The translations under genes were made by a program, and so were the position numbers. The notes under the pieces are model-generated. The model saw only the letters and a program-made list of their open reading frames with translations. It searched no databases and was not told the DNA's origin. Shown piece after piece: positions 6,228 through 12,714 of a stretch of DNA of 12,714 bases (positions are counted from its first letter, which is position 1; each line of letters starts with the position of its first letter). Origin of the DNA: Planctomycetota bacterium (GTDB taxonomy: Bacteria; Planctomycetota; UBA8108; UBA1146; JAJFFE01); assembly GCA_020425835.1 (NCBI GenBank), contig JAGQRC010000037.1, forward strand, positions 1-12,714, read 5' to 3'.

Positions 6228-9200
6228 ATGCACCGACGAACGAGCACCGAAAGAGAATCCAGAGTCATGCGCAGAGTTCGAACCGCGCCGCGGTCTTCCG
6301 CCGCCACTTCGTGTCTGCTGCTCGGCTGCGCGCTCGCGACCGCGATCGGCTGCACGAGCGGCCTCGGCCACTTGATCGGGCGCAACACCGTCATCACGAT
6401 CCAGAGCGCCAACGTCCTCCAAGGCTTCGATCTCGGGGGAACCGCGGCGCTGACCGATCCGGTCACCGACACTTCGGTCGCCGGCGCGACGATCCCGTCG
6501 CGCGGCTCGAATGGTGACCTCCAGGTCGTCTTCACCGCCTTCACCACCGCGACCGATGCCTCGGCTCTGACCTCGATCTCGGGGGCGGGATCGTTCCAGA
6601 TCGCCTCGACGACCGACGGCAACGGCACGAGAGACGTGTTCCTCGCGGTGTCCAGCAAGGCGGTCGTCGGGGGACAGCCGACCGCATTCAACCAGGCGCT
6701 GATCGACACCTTCCATCACCCGCGTTGCGTTCGCTGTCACAGCTTCATCTCGCCGACCCAGCCGACCTTCACGTCGTTCGGGAGTTCGGGAGCGGGCCAA
6801 CACATCGGCACTCCGACGTCGAACTGCCTGAACTGTCACAATCCGTCGACGACCGGTACGCACACGAATGGCATGGCCGTCGATTGGGAGGCGCCGACCG
6901 ACCTCGAGTTCAAGCGGGCGGACGGCACGCTGAAGAGCGCCGAGGAGCTCGTCCAACAGCTCCTCGACTTCGAGACGTCGACGAGCGAGCCGATCGCCGA
7001 TCACCTGAAGAACGATGACAAGATCCGCTGGGCGATCGATCGCGCCACGCTGCCGCAGGACGGTCGCGTCGCCTCGGGCGGCGACGTACCGATCGACTCG
7101 ACCACGTGGGCCGCGCAGATCGACGCGTGGGAAGCGGGCGGCCGACAGGTCACGACGTCCGATGCGACTCAGGACATCGCCCTCGTGAGTCTCGCCACCG
7201 GCTCCGCCGCGGCGGGCACGGCGGGAGAACCGTCGATCACCTATGTGCCCAATCCGAGTTTCGACGAGGCGAGCCCCGCCGCGACCTACGCCGGCCGCGT
7301 CTACGTCGCCTACGTCAGCAGCTCCACGTCGATCTCCGGGGCCTCCGTCGCGGGAGGGAATGCGAACGTGTTCCGCGCGGAGATCGAGGTCCATGTCGAT
7401 GCCAGTGACAACGTCACGCTGGTCCACAACGGTTCGATCCTGATCAGCGCCGTCGACAGCACGACGACGACGCCGGGGAACGCCGACTCCGCGGCGCCGA
7501 GCATCTCGCGAGACGGGACCGGCGTCGCCTTCGAGAGCCTCGCGACCAACCTCGCGACCTTCACGGAGCGCAATGCCGCCGATGAGCCCGACATCTTCGT
7601 CCGTCTGGTCTCGGGCAACGACACCATCCTCGCGAGCCATCGCCACGACGATCTGACGCTCGGAGGGAACTCCGGATCGTACGCGCCGTCGCTCGGGCCG
7701 GACGGTGGACGCGTCGCGTTCGAGTCGGACGCCACCGATCTGATCGGCGCCGACGGCAACGCGCTCCGCGACGTCTTCCTCGCCACGCAGGTCTCCACCG
7801 GCCCCGCCGTGCGACGCGTGAGCCAGAGGATCGATGGCACCGAGTCGTCGGGCGGCGCCTCACGGCGCGCGTCGCTCTTCGCCGACACCGACGGGATCCT
7901 CGTCGCGTTCGAGTCGTCGAAGACGAACCTCACCTTCGACGCCCGCAGCGCGTCGACCAACATCTTCCTCTTCGACGCCCCGACCGGCGAGGATGAGACG
8001 CTCACCCTCATCAGCCGTCGGCTCGCCCCCGGCGTCAACGCGCCGGGGAACGGGAGCTCGACGCGACCGGTCGTCTCGCCCAACGGCACCGCCATCTACT
8101 TCCAGACGACGGCGACCAATCTCGACGGCACACGCACCACGGACGCCAACGGATCGCTCGACATCATCCGCGCCGACATCTCGGGGCTCCCCCAACGCAT
8201 CGATGTCGAGCGTGTGAGCATCACCCAGGGTGGATTCGACGGCGACGGCGATTCCCAGGAGGTGCGCGTCGGCCGCTTCGAGCGTCCCGATGGCGACAGC
8301 ACTCAGGAGATCGCGCTGTTCCGAACGGCGGCGACGAACCTCGGGACACCGATCGACACGGGTCTGGTGATCTCCCTGATCACGCCGAACTCGAACCCCG
8401 CGCCGTCGTTCACCCACGTCCCGGACCGTCCGGTCGGACTCACGTTCGAGACCTTCACCTTCGACGCGTCCGCCACCTCGGATCCCGATGGGGACACGAT
8501 CGTCTCCTACGCGTGGGACTTCGGCGACGGCAACACCGCGACCGGGATCACGACGAGTCACTCCTACTCGTTGCCGGCCGCGCGAACGATTCGCCTCACC
8601 ACGACCGACAGCGAGGGGGGCCGGGCGTCGTCGACGTTCGTCCTCCAGACCATCCCGGTGAAGACCGATCCGTTCAGCGTGCCGGGCAGTTACTCCCCCA
8701 TTCCCGCACTGGAGACGATCTCCTTCGACGGCAGCGGATCGTTCGACAACGACCTCGGCGACGACGTCATCGCCTGGAGCTGGGACTTCGGGGACGGGAT
8801 GACCGGCTCGGGCGAGATGGTCGACCACCAGTACCTCGCCGAGGGCACCTACACCGTCACCCTGACCGTGTCCGACTACTTCGGGGACACCGGAACCAAC
8901 ACGACGACGGTCACCGTCATCGAAGCGGACCCGACGTTCTCGGGGATCTTCCCGGACATCATCCAGGCGCGGTGCGGCGGGGGCGGTTGTCACAACGCTT
9001 CGAGCCCCGGCTTTCCCTACTTCAACGCCGACGAGACCGACGCGATGACGGCGTACACCGAGATCACCGGCATCACCAGCAGCTCGGTCTGCTACTCGGG
9101 GATCGACTACGTCGCCGCCGGGGATCCCGACAACAGCCTGTTGTTGATCAAGGTCGACTCGACCCTGCTCAGCAGCTTCGGCGGCGCCTGCGGAACCGGC

Positions 9201-9287
9201 TCCCTGATGCCCGGCCCCGGCAGCCCGTTGACCGCAGCGGAGATCCTCCGAATCCGCCTCTGGATCCAACAGGGCGCACCGTTCTGA
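6228..9287 (+). CDS. Large lipoprotein: diheme domain, PD40 propeller, two PKD domains, C-terminal cytochrome c
   Basis: 1019 residues if started at ATG 6228 (GGAG at 6214-6217, 10 nt upstream). The ATG at 6267 gives a more normal 27-residue lipoprotein signal ending in ATAIGC, so it may be the true start. Numbering from 6228: lipid cysteine C41; a diheme domain at about 155-305 with CVRCH (C167-H171) and CLNCH (C200-H204). That domain's layout (HPRC..CH, later C..CH, then a tail with IADHL, IRWA and IDAWEAGG) recalls the diheme domain annotated in isoquinoline 1-oxidoreductase-like subunits. Beta-propeller PD40/TolB-like repeats (PSxSxDGxxVAFES.ATNL) follow at about 420, 482, 541 and 607. 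PKD domains with WDFGDG lie near W763 and W852. A last cytochrome domain has CGGGGCH (C916-H922), a probable axial Met in LMPG (M994) and the tail LWIQQGAPF. It should be exported and heme-loaded, on the outer membrane or cell surface. Redox partner and substrate are unknown. Confidence 0.88.
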   Translation: MHRRTSTERESRVMRRVRTAPRSSAATSCLLLGCALATAIGCTSGLGHLIGRNTVITIQSANVLQGFDLGGTAALTDPVTDTSVAGATIPSRGSNGDLQVVFTAFTTATDASALTSISGAGSFQIASTTDGNGTRDVFLAVSSKAVVGGQPTAFNQALIDTFHHPRCVRCHSFISPTQPTFTSFGSSGAGQHIGTPTSNCLNCHNPSTTGTHTNGMAVDWEAPTDLEFKRADGTLKSAEELVQQLLDFETSTSEPIADHLKNDDKIRWAIDRATLPQDGRVASGGDVPIDSTTWAAQIDAWEAGGRQVTTSDATQDIALVSLATGSAAAGTAGEPSITYVPNPSFDEASPAATYAGRVYVAYVSSSTSISGASVAGGNANVFRAEIEVHVDASDNVTLVHNGSILISAVDSTTTTPGNADSAAPSISRDGTGVAFESLATNLATFTERNAADEPDIFVRLVSGNDTILASHRHDDLTLGGNSGSYAPSLGPDGGRVAFESDATDLIGADGNALRDVFLATQVSTGPAVRRVSQRIDGTESSGGASRRASLFADTDGILVAFESSKTNLTFDARSASTNIFLFDAPTGEDETLTLISRRLAPGVNAPGNGSSTRPVVSPNGTAIYFQTTATNLDGTRTTDANGSLDIIRADISGLPQRIDVERVSITQGGFDGDGDSQEVRVGRFERPDGDSTQEIALFRTAATNLGTPIDTGLVISLITPNSNPAPSFTHVPDRPVGLTFETFTFDASATSDPDGDTIVSYAWDFGDGNTATGITTSHSYSLPAARTIRLTTTDSEGGRASSTFVLQTIPVKTDPFSVPGSYSPIPALETISFDGSGSFDNDLGDDVIAWSWDFGDGMTGSGEMVDHQYLAEGTYTVTLTVSDYFGDTGTNTTTVTVIEADPTFSGIFPDIIQARCGGGGCHNASSPGFPYFNADETDAMTAYTEITGITSSSVCYSGIDYVAAGDPDNSLLLIKVDSTLLSSFGGACGTGSLMPGPGSPLTAAEILRIRLWIQQGAPF

Positions 9288-9333
9288 TCTCACGACGACG
9301 TCGGGGCCGACCGAGCTCGGCTCGCCGTCGCGG

Positions 9334-9357
9334 CAGCGATCGCCTCCGCGATCGTTG
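9334..9357 (+). terminator. Hairpin after the cytochrome lipoprotein gene
   Basis: CAGCGATCGC, loop CTCC, GCGATCGTTG: a 10-bp stem with one G-T pair, 47 nt after the stop at 9287. No T tract follows, so intrinsic termination is doubtful; it may protect the 3' end or be incidental. Confidence 0.3.
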
Positions 9358-9410
9358 GCGATGACACTCCGCTCGTGGGTGCTCTCGACGCGCGACCTCG
9401 GAAGGAAGGC

Positions 9411-9959
9411 ATGATGCCCTCTAGGTTGAAACAACCCGACGCCGTCCCGTGGCCGGACGGCGAGCCGCTGGACCTCCCGTGGGGAGACTACCTCGACACG
9501 TTGTACAGCGGCGTCTGCTTGGGGTGGACTCCCCAGGGGGAGATGCGATACGGGAGAGCCGTTCCCTTCGTTCCGAGCTTCATGTTCCCGTTCGGCGGGG
9601 TCTTGATTCGAGACGATGTGAGGGAGCGGCTCGCGAGCGCCGGTCTCGGAGGGTGGGCTGTCCGTGCCGTGTCGCTGGAGCGAGCGGTTCGTATCGACTG
9701 GCAGCGTTGGCGTCAGCTGAAGGCTCCCAGGGGCGGCGAGCCCATCGCGTACATCACCGCGCGCAAGGACGCACCGATCGAACGGTCTCGAGTCGGACGA
9801 CTGTGGCAGCTCATCCCGGAGTGCACGATGGAGCCGGGAGAGGGCATCGACTTCTTCGGGCCGCGGGAGTGCGTGATCTTCTGCTCTCCCAGGGCAGCCG
9901 AGTGGCTGACCGCGAACTACCGAGGCGAGGTCTCGCTGCGGGAGGGACAGTGGCGCTGA
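9411..9959 (+). CDS. Unassigned protein, faintly like Imm11/SitI-type immunity proteins
   Basis: 182 residues from ATG 9411; a second ATG follows at once (9414), and the purine run GGAAGGAAGG at 9400-9409 supports either better than a GTG at 9375. Soluble: no signal peptide or membrane segment. I do not recognise the family with confidence. The middle (SFMFPFGGVLIRDDVRERL, about 56-74, then GLGGWAVRAV) and the end (CVIFCSPRAAEWL, about 154-166) give two 'LVxxxxxxxL..aGltG'-type units, as in DUF1629/Imm11 and myxobacterial SitI-type immunity proteins. The double CxxCG motif of the latter is absent. Codons such as AGG, TTG, AAA and CAA at the 5' end differ from its neighbours and could mean transfer. 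No toxin gene is seen beside it. It lies 123 nt after the cytochrome gene and converges on the patatin gene. Confidence 0.7.
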   Translation: MMPSRLKQPDAVPWPDGEPLDLPWGDYLDTLYSGVCLGWTPQGEMRYGRAVPFVPSFMFPFGGVLIRDDVRERLASAGLGGWAVRAVSLERAVRIDWQRWRQLKAPRGGEPIAYITARKDAPIERSRVGRLWQLIPECTMEPGEGIDFFGPRECVIFCSPRAAEWLTANYRGEVSLREGQWR

Positions 9960-10133
9960 ACAGGCGGGGCGGAAGCCACTGAGCAGGTGACCCCCACGAG
10001 TGCGGACCACTGGCCAAGTGAGCGCGATGACACTGACAACCAAGATCGGTGCGAGTCGCCACGGACTGGGTGGTCGTGCGTGCGGGACCGGTCACGAAGT
10101 CCCTTCGAGCGAGAGCACCCGCTGGGAACTCCA
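9960..10133. other. Convergent intergenic spacer
   Basis: 174 bases between the ends of two convergent genes. I see no coding frame and no clear bidirectional terminator (no strong stem followed by T on either strand). GACCGGTC at 10087-10094 is a palindrome also present at 5102-5109, probably by chance. Confidence 0.4.
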
Positions 10134-12350
10134 TCAGAGAGCCGGTCCGAGCGCCACGAACACGATGCTCTCGCCGCCTTCCGTGAAGCCGAGTCCGAGG
10201 TAGCCGGGTCCGAGCACCGTCTTCGCGCCGAGGAAGACGCTTCCGGCGAACAGGGAGTTCGGAACGGTGATGTCACTGCGGTCGGCGTAGACGTTCCCGA
10301 ACTCGAGCGATCCACCGAGAAAGACCTCGTTCTCGATCGGAAGAGCGGCGCGCTCGCCCAGACAGACGTACGACGTGAGACTGGAGAAGAACAGGTATCG
10401 CCCGGATCGCGAACGTCTCGGCTCCCCCGAGAGGTTCAAGAACCCGCCGAGCGAGAACGTCGACGTCAGCGAGCCCGCGCCCTCGATCGACGCGCCGTAG
10501 TCGACGGATGGCGCAAGGGTCCACCGCCCGATCGAGTATGCCGCGTCCGCAGATCCCTCGTAGGTCGCGAAGTCCTCGTCGCTCCCGAGGGACTTGCGAA
10601 CGAATCCGAGCTCGTGGGCGCTCGACAACCCGGAGCGCGGGAAGCTCGGGTCGTCCAAAGTGTCGATGGCTGCACGAACCCGATAGCGACCTTGACGGAT
10701 CGACACTCTCGGAAGCGGAGAGACGAGTGTCGCGGACCGAGGCGCGGCTCGAGCGTCCAAGAACTCGATCCCCGCGCGGAGCTCGCCCCAGTTGGAGATC
10801 TGTGCGCCCGCGTCGAGTCCGACGTACGAGCCCTCGACGCGGTACTCTGCGAGGGCCCTCCCATCCTGGAAGATCCGGAGGTTGTTCTCGACGTACCCGA
10901 TCCGCGGCTCGACGAAGGTGAACCCGTACTTGTCGAGGGGTTGCCAGATCTCGGTGTCGAAGCGGACCTCTTGACCGATCTGAGCGCGGCTCCGCCACTC
11001 CCCACCCCACCCGTTCAGGGGCATCCACGTGAACTGCGTTGCGAAGTCGAGCTCGTTCTCCCCATCGAGGTCATCCTCGTACCGTGCGCCGATCCGCAGG
11101 AATCCACGCCCCAGCTCGCGAGCGTGCGTCGAAACCGTGAGGTCCGCGACATCTCCGGGACCCAAGTCGTGCTCCACACTCTCGAACACCGAGAGGCCAT
11201 GCAGACGACGAAGTCCTTCGTCCAGCGCATCGGCGTCGAAGGGATCCCCGGGCGCGATGCCTGCGCGGGCCCGGACGGCCTCTTCCGCGAGCACCTCATC
11301 CCCCTCGATCCGTATCTCGCCGAACCTACGGGGAGGACTGCTCGGTCGGCGCTGCCGCAAGAGATAGCGCTGCCACTCGCCGGGGCCGACCGAGAGGTGC
11401 TTCAATCGGTCCGCCGCGGCTCGCGCCCCTTTCTCGCCGAGAGCGATAGCCTCACCGACGTGGGAGAAGTCGGCCGGCGAGAAGTCCCCCAGCTCGGGAA
11501 CGATCAACACGTCCGTTGCCGCCAGCTGCCGTCGCTGGGCTCGATTGTTCTGGTGTACGGTGAGACCGATGAGCTGCCCCGAGACCGCGAACACCGAGAG
11601 AAGACCCTCGCGCGACCGGAGCGGCGTGCCGATGTCGACGGCGATGATCACGTCCACGTCCATCTCGCGACACGCCGCCACCGGCAGGTTCTGGACCAGG
11701 CCACCGTCCACGAGGGGTCGTCCGTCGATCTCCACCGGATTGAACGCGCCAGGCACCGACATGCTCGCACGAATCGACGTGGCGAGGTCTCCACCTCGGA
11801 GGACCACGACCTCACCGTTCTCGAGGTCTGTCGTCACGCAGCGAAAGGGAAGGGGCAGGGCGTCGAACGACGCCGGCCCGCGCAGGCGATCGTTCACGAG
11901 CCGCTCGAGAATCTGGAGCAAGGCCTGGCCGGTGATAAAGCCCCGAGGGAATGCGAGTGAGCCGTTTCGCCACCCGAGCTCGAGCCGGGCGAAGAAGTCT
12001 CGGTCCTCCTCCTTGCGTCGAAACGCGAGAGCGCGACGCGGCGGCCGATCGCTGAACGCCGCGTTCCACTCGACACTTCCGATCGCGTCGATGAGCTCGT
12101 CCGGAGCGTAGCCGATCGCGTAGAGCCCGCCGACGACGGATCCCATGCTGGTACCGCTGATCGCGTGGATCGGAATGTGGAGCTCCTCGAGAACTCGAAG
12201 CACACCGATGTGAGCGGCACCTCGGGCGCCTCCTCCCGAGAGCACGAGGCCCACGCGTGGCCCGCGAGGAGCGAGCGGCGACGTCGTCGAACCGGTCTGG
12301 CCGGAACAGATGGTGCACATCAGCCACGCGAACACGAGTCCTCGAGCCAC
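10134..12350 (-). CDS. PlpD-like patatin phospholipase-POTRA-beta-barrel protein (type Vd autotransporter)
   Basis: 738 residues from GTG 12350. This start is preferred because AGGGGG lies 6 nt upstream and it gives a direct signal peptide (ARGLVFAWLMCTICSG); the frame is open further upstream, but that part is low-complexity and has only a TTG start. The patatin domain runs from about 32 to 330: oxyanion hole GGGARG at 39-44, nucleophile elbow GTSMG at 66-70 (S68) and DGG at 215-217 (D215), so the Ser-Asp dyad is complete. A POTRA-like domain lies at about 353-425 (FGEIRIEGDEVLAEEAV, then GLSVFESVEHDL), followed by a long 16-strand-type barrel to the end. Length and order match PlpD, in which the lipase is moved across the outer membrane by its own barrel. 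The last residues are VALGPAL, ending in Leu instead of Phe or Trp. It would hydrolyse phospholipid acyl chains at the surface or after release. Confidence 0.9.
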   Translation of the reverse strand: MARGLVFAWLMCTICSGQTGSTTSPLAPRGPRVGLVLSGGGARGAAHIGVLRVLEELHIPIHAISGTSMGSVVGGLYAIGYAPDELIDAIGSVEWNAAFSDRPPRRALAFRRKEEDRDFFARLELGWRNGSLAFPRGFITGQALLQILERLVNDRLRGPASFDALPLPFRCVTTDLENGEVVVLRGGDLATSIRASMSVPGAFNPVEIDGRPLVDGGLVQNLPVAACREMDVDVIIAVDIGTPLRSREGLLSVFAVSGQLIGLTVHQNNRAQRRQLAATDVLIVPELGDFSPADFSHVGEAIALGEKGARAAADRLKHLSVGPGEWQRYLLRQRRPSSPPRRFGEIRIEGDEVLAEEAVRARAGIAPGDPFDADALDEGLRRLHGLSVFESVEHDLGPGDVADLTVSTHARELGRGFLRIGARYEDDLDGENELDFATQFTWMPLNGWGGEWRSRAQIGQEVRFDTEIWQPLDKYGFTFVEPRIGYVENNLRIFQDGRALAEYRVEGSYVGLDAGAQISNWGELRAGIEFLDARAAPRSATLVSPLPRVSIRQGRYRVRAAIDTLDDPSFPRSGLSSAHELGFVRKSLGSDEDFATYEGSADAAYSIGRWTLAPSVDYGASIEGAGSLTSTFSLGGFLNLSGEPRRSRSGRYLFFSSLTSYVCLGERAALPIENEVFLGGSLEFGNVYADRSDITVPNSLFAGSVFLGAKTVLGPGYLGLGFTEGGESIVFVALGPAL

Positions 12351-12563
12351 GGGATGCCCCCTGCCTTGCTCATCCGACCGCTCGCTCGCGGCTTCACGCG
12401 CACTCGGTGCGCTTCGCGTAGAGGACACCGCTCGACGTCCCGGGCGCCCCCTTGACGCTGATGAACTCGAGGCGCAGCCCGCCAAGTTCGAACACGCTAC
12501 TTCAGTCTTGACGCCGAGGGTAGCGCGATCCTGCCGACCCGCAGCCGCCCCCTCACGCCGCCG
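12351..12563. other. Divergent spacer upstream of the patatin gene
   Basis: 213 bases between the GTG of the patatin gene and the first ATG of the right-edge gene. Any promoters for both should lie here. CGCTAC (12495-12500) and GTAGCG (12520-12525) form an inverted repeat with a 19-nt spacer, and TTGACG at 12508-12513 resembles a -35 box but has no matching -10. Part of this stretch (from 12465) is open in the frame of the right-edge gene, so the real gene start could be farther left. Confidence 0.35.
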
Positions 12564-12714
12564 ATGTCGTCCGGCCTGGGATCTGGAGTGAACTCCGCCG
12601 ATGCGGCCGCGGTGGCCGGGAGCGTGATCGGTCGACTCCTCGATGGTGAGTCGGCCGACTCCGTCGCAGACGACATGGAGCGGGCACTCACCCTCGAGAG
12701 GAACGACCCCGTGG
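12564..12714 (+). CDS. Start of a probable gene cut off by the right edge
   Basis: From ATG 12564 the plus frame stays open for 50 codons to the window end. The peptide begins MSSGLGSGVNSADAAAVAG and continues with an acidic, helix-like stretch (ESADSVADDMERALTLER). About 80% of third positions are G or C, as in the sure genes, and the composition is not the Arg-rich type of antisense shadows. No clear ribosome site precedes this ATG. The frame is open back to 12465 with only CTG 12531 (GAGG 11 nt upstream) as an alternative start, or GTG 12588 inside. Family unknown. Confidence 0.42.
   Translation, partial: MSSGLGSGVNSADAAAVAGSVIGRLLDGESADSVADDMERALTLERNDPV

Noticed and set aside
4533..7646. 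Very long open frame on the minus strand (1037 codons)
   Set aside because: It lies antisense to three well-supported genes (EboE-like, barrel, cytochrome lipoprotein), crosses their gaps, and its product is Arg/Asp/Glu-rich low-complexity with no motif. This is a GC-rich shadow frame.
9411..9959. Assignment as a double-CxxCG (SitI6-type) protein
   Set aside because: No CxxCG motif is present; only the general spacing of segments is similar, so no family name is given.
7860..10043. Long minus-strand open frame (727 codons)
   Set aside because: Opposite the PKD/cytochrome gene and the 9411 gene; no motif, shadow-type composition.
9987..11960. Long plus-strand open frame (657 codons)
   Set aside because: Antisense to the patatin-barrel gene, which has complete catalytic motifs.
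12350..12485. 45-residue N-terminal extension of the patatin protein from TTG 12485
   Set aside because: The extension is Ser/Arg-rich low complexity and would bury the signal peptide; the GTG at 12350 has a ribosome site and puts the signal at the N-terminus.
12508..12513. TTGACG as a -35 box for the right-edge gene
   Set aside because: No -10-like hexamer at 16-18 nt (CTGCCG at 12531-12536); the match alone is not enough.
1..12714. tRNA, rRNA, CRISPR, insertion sequence, integrase or att site
   Set aside because: Looked for conserved RNA stems, regularly spaced direct repeats, transposase or integrase motifs and terminal inverted repeats; none were found.

Overview
This is a high-GC window (strong G/C preference at third codon positions) from a didermic, Gram-negative-type bacterium. 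Three exported proteins look like lipoproteins, one product ends like an outer-membrane beta-barrel protein, and another has a patatin-POTRA-barrel layout. The MoxR / DUF58 / BatA-like operon together with a PKD / beta-propeller / c-type cytochrome lipoprotein would fit Planctomycetota or a Myxococcota-like lineage, but sequence reading alone cannot settle the phylum.

Layout. (1) 1-2608, minus strand: a tight operon of MoxR AAA+ ATPase, DUF58 protein and BatA-like vWA membrane protein; the last gene runs off the left edge. (2) 2609-2933: a divergent control region with an unusual cluster of repeats (CGTTTCG and GAYCCGACCAC elements) lying between the candidate promoters of the two transcription units. 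(3) 2934-5099, plus strand: a DUF4097-like beta-repeat lipoprotein, then, 15 nt later and in the same reading frame, an EboE-like TIM-barrel protein that probably starts at TTG. (4) 5100-5396: a gap with strong nested hairpins, probably terminating the previous unit. (5) 5397-9287, plus strand: two genes 3 nt apart, a putative outer-membrane barrel protein with a lipobox and a large (1019-residue) lipoprotein carrying a diheme domain, a PD40 propeller, two PKD domains and a C-terminal CX4CH cytochrome domain. (6) 9411-9959, plus strand: an unassigned protein with faint resemblance to Imm11/SitI-type immunity proteins. (7) 10134-12350, minus strand: a PlpD-like (type Vd) patatin phospholipase-POTRA-barrel protein. 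(8) 12564-12714, plus strand: the start of a probable gene cut off by the right edge.

The theme is the cell envelope. MoxR/DUF58/vWA proteins are thought to act as a chaperone-like envelope or complex-maturation module; the lipoproteins and barrels lie at or beyond the outer membrane. The most interesting parts are the repeat-loaded divergent promoter and the two-gene barrel plus multiheme lipoprotein module, which could be a surface redox system. That function is inference. No tRNA, rRNA, CRISPR array, insertion sequence or integrase was seen.
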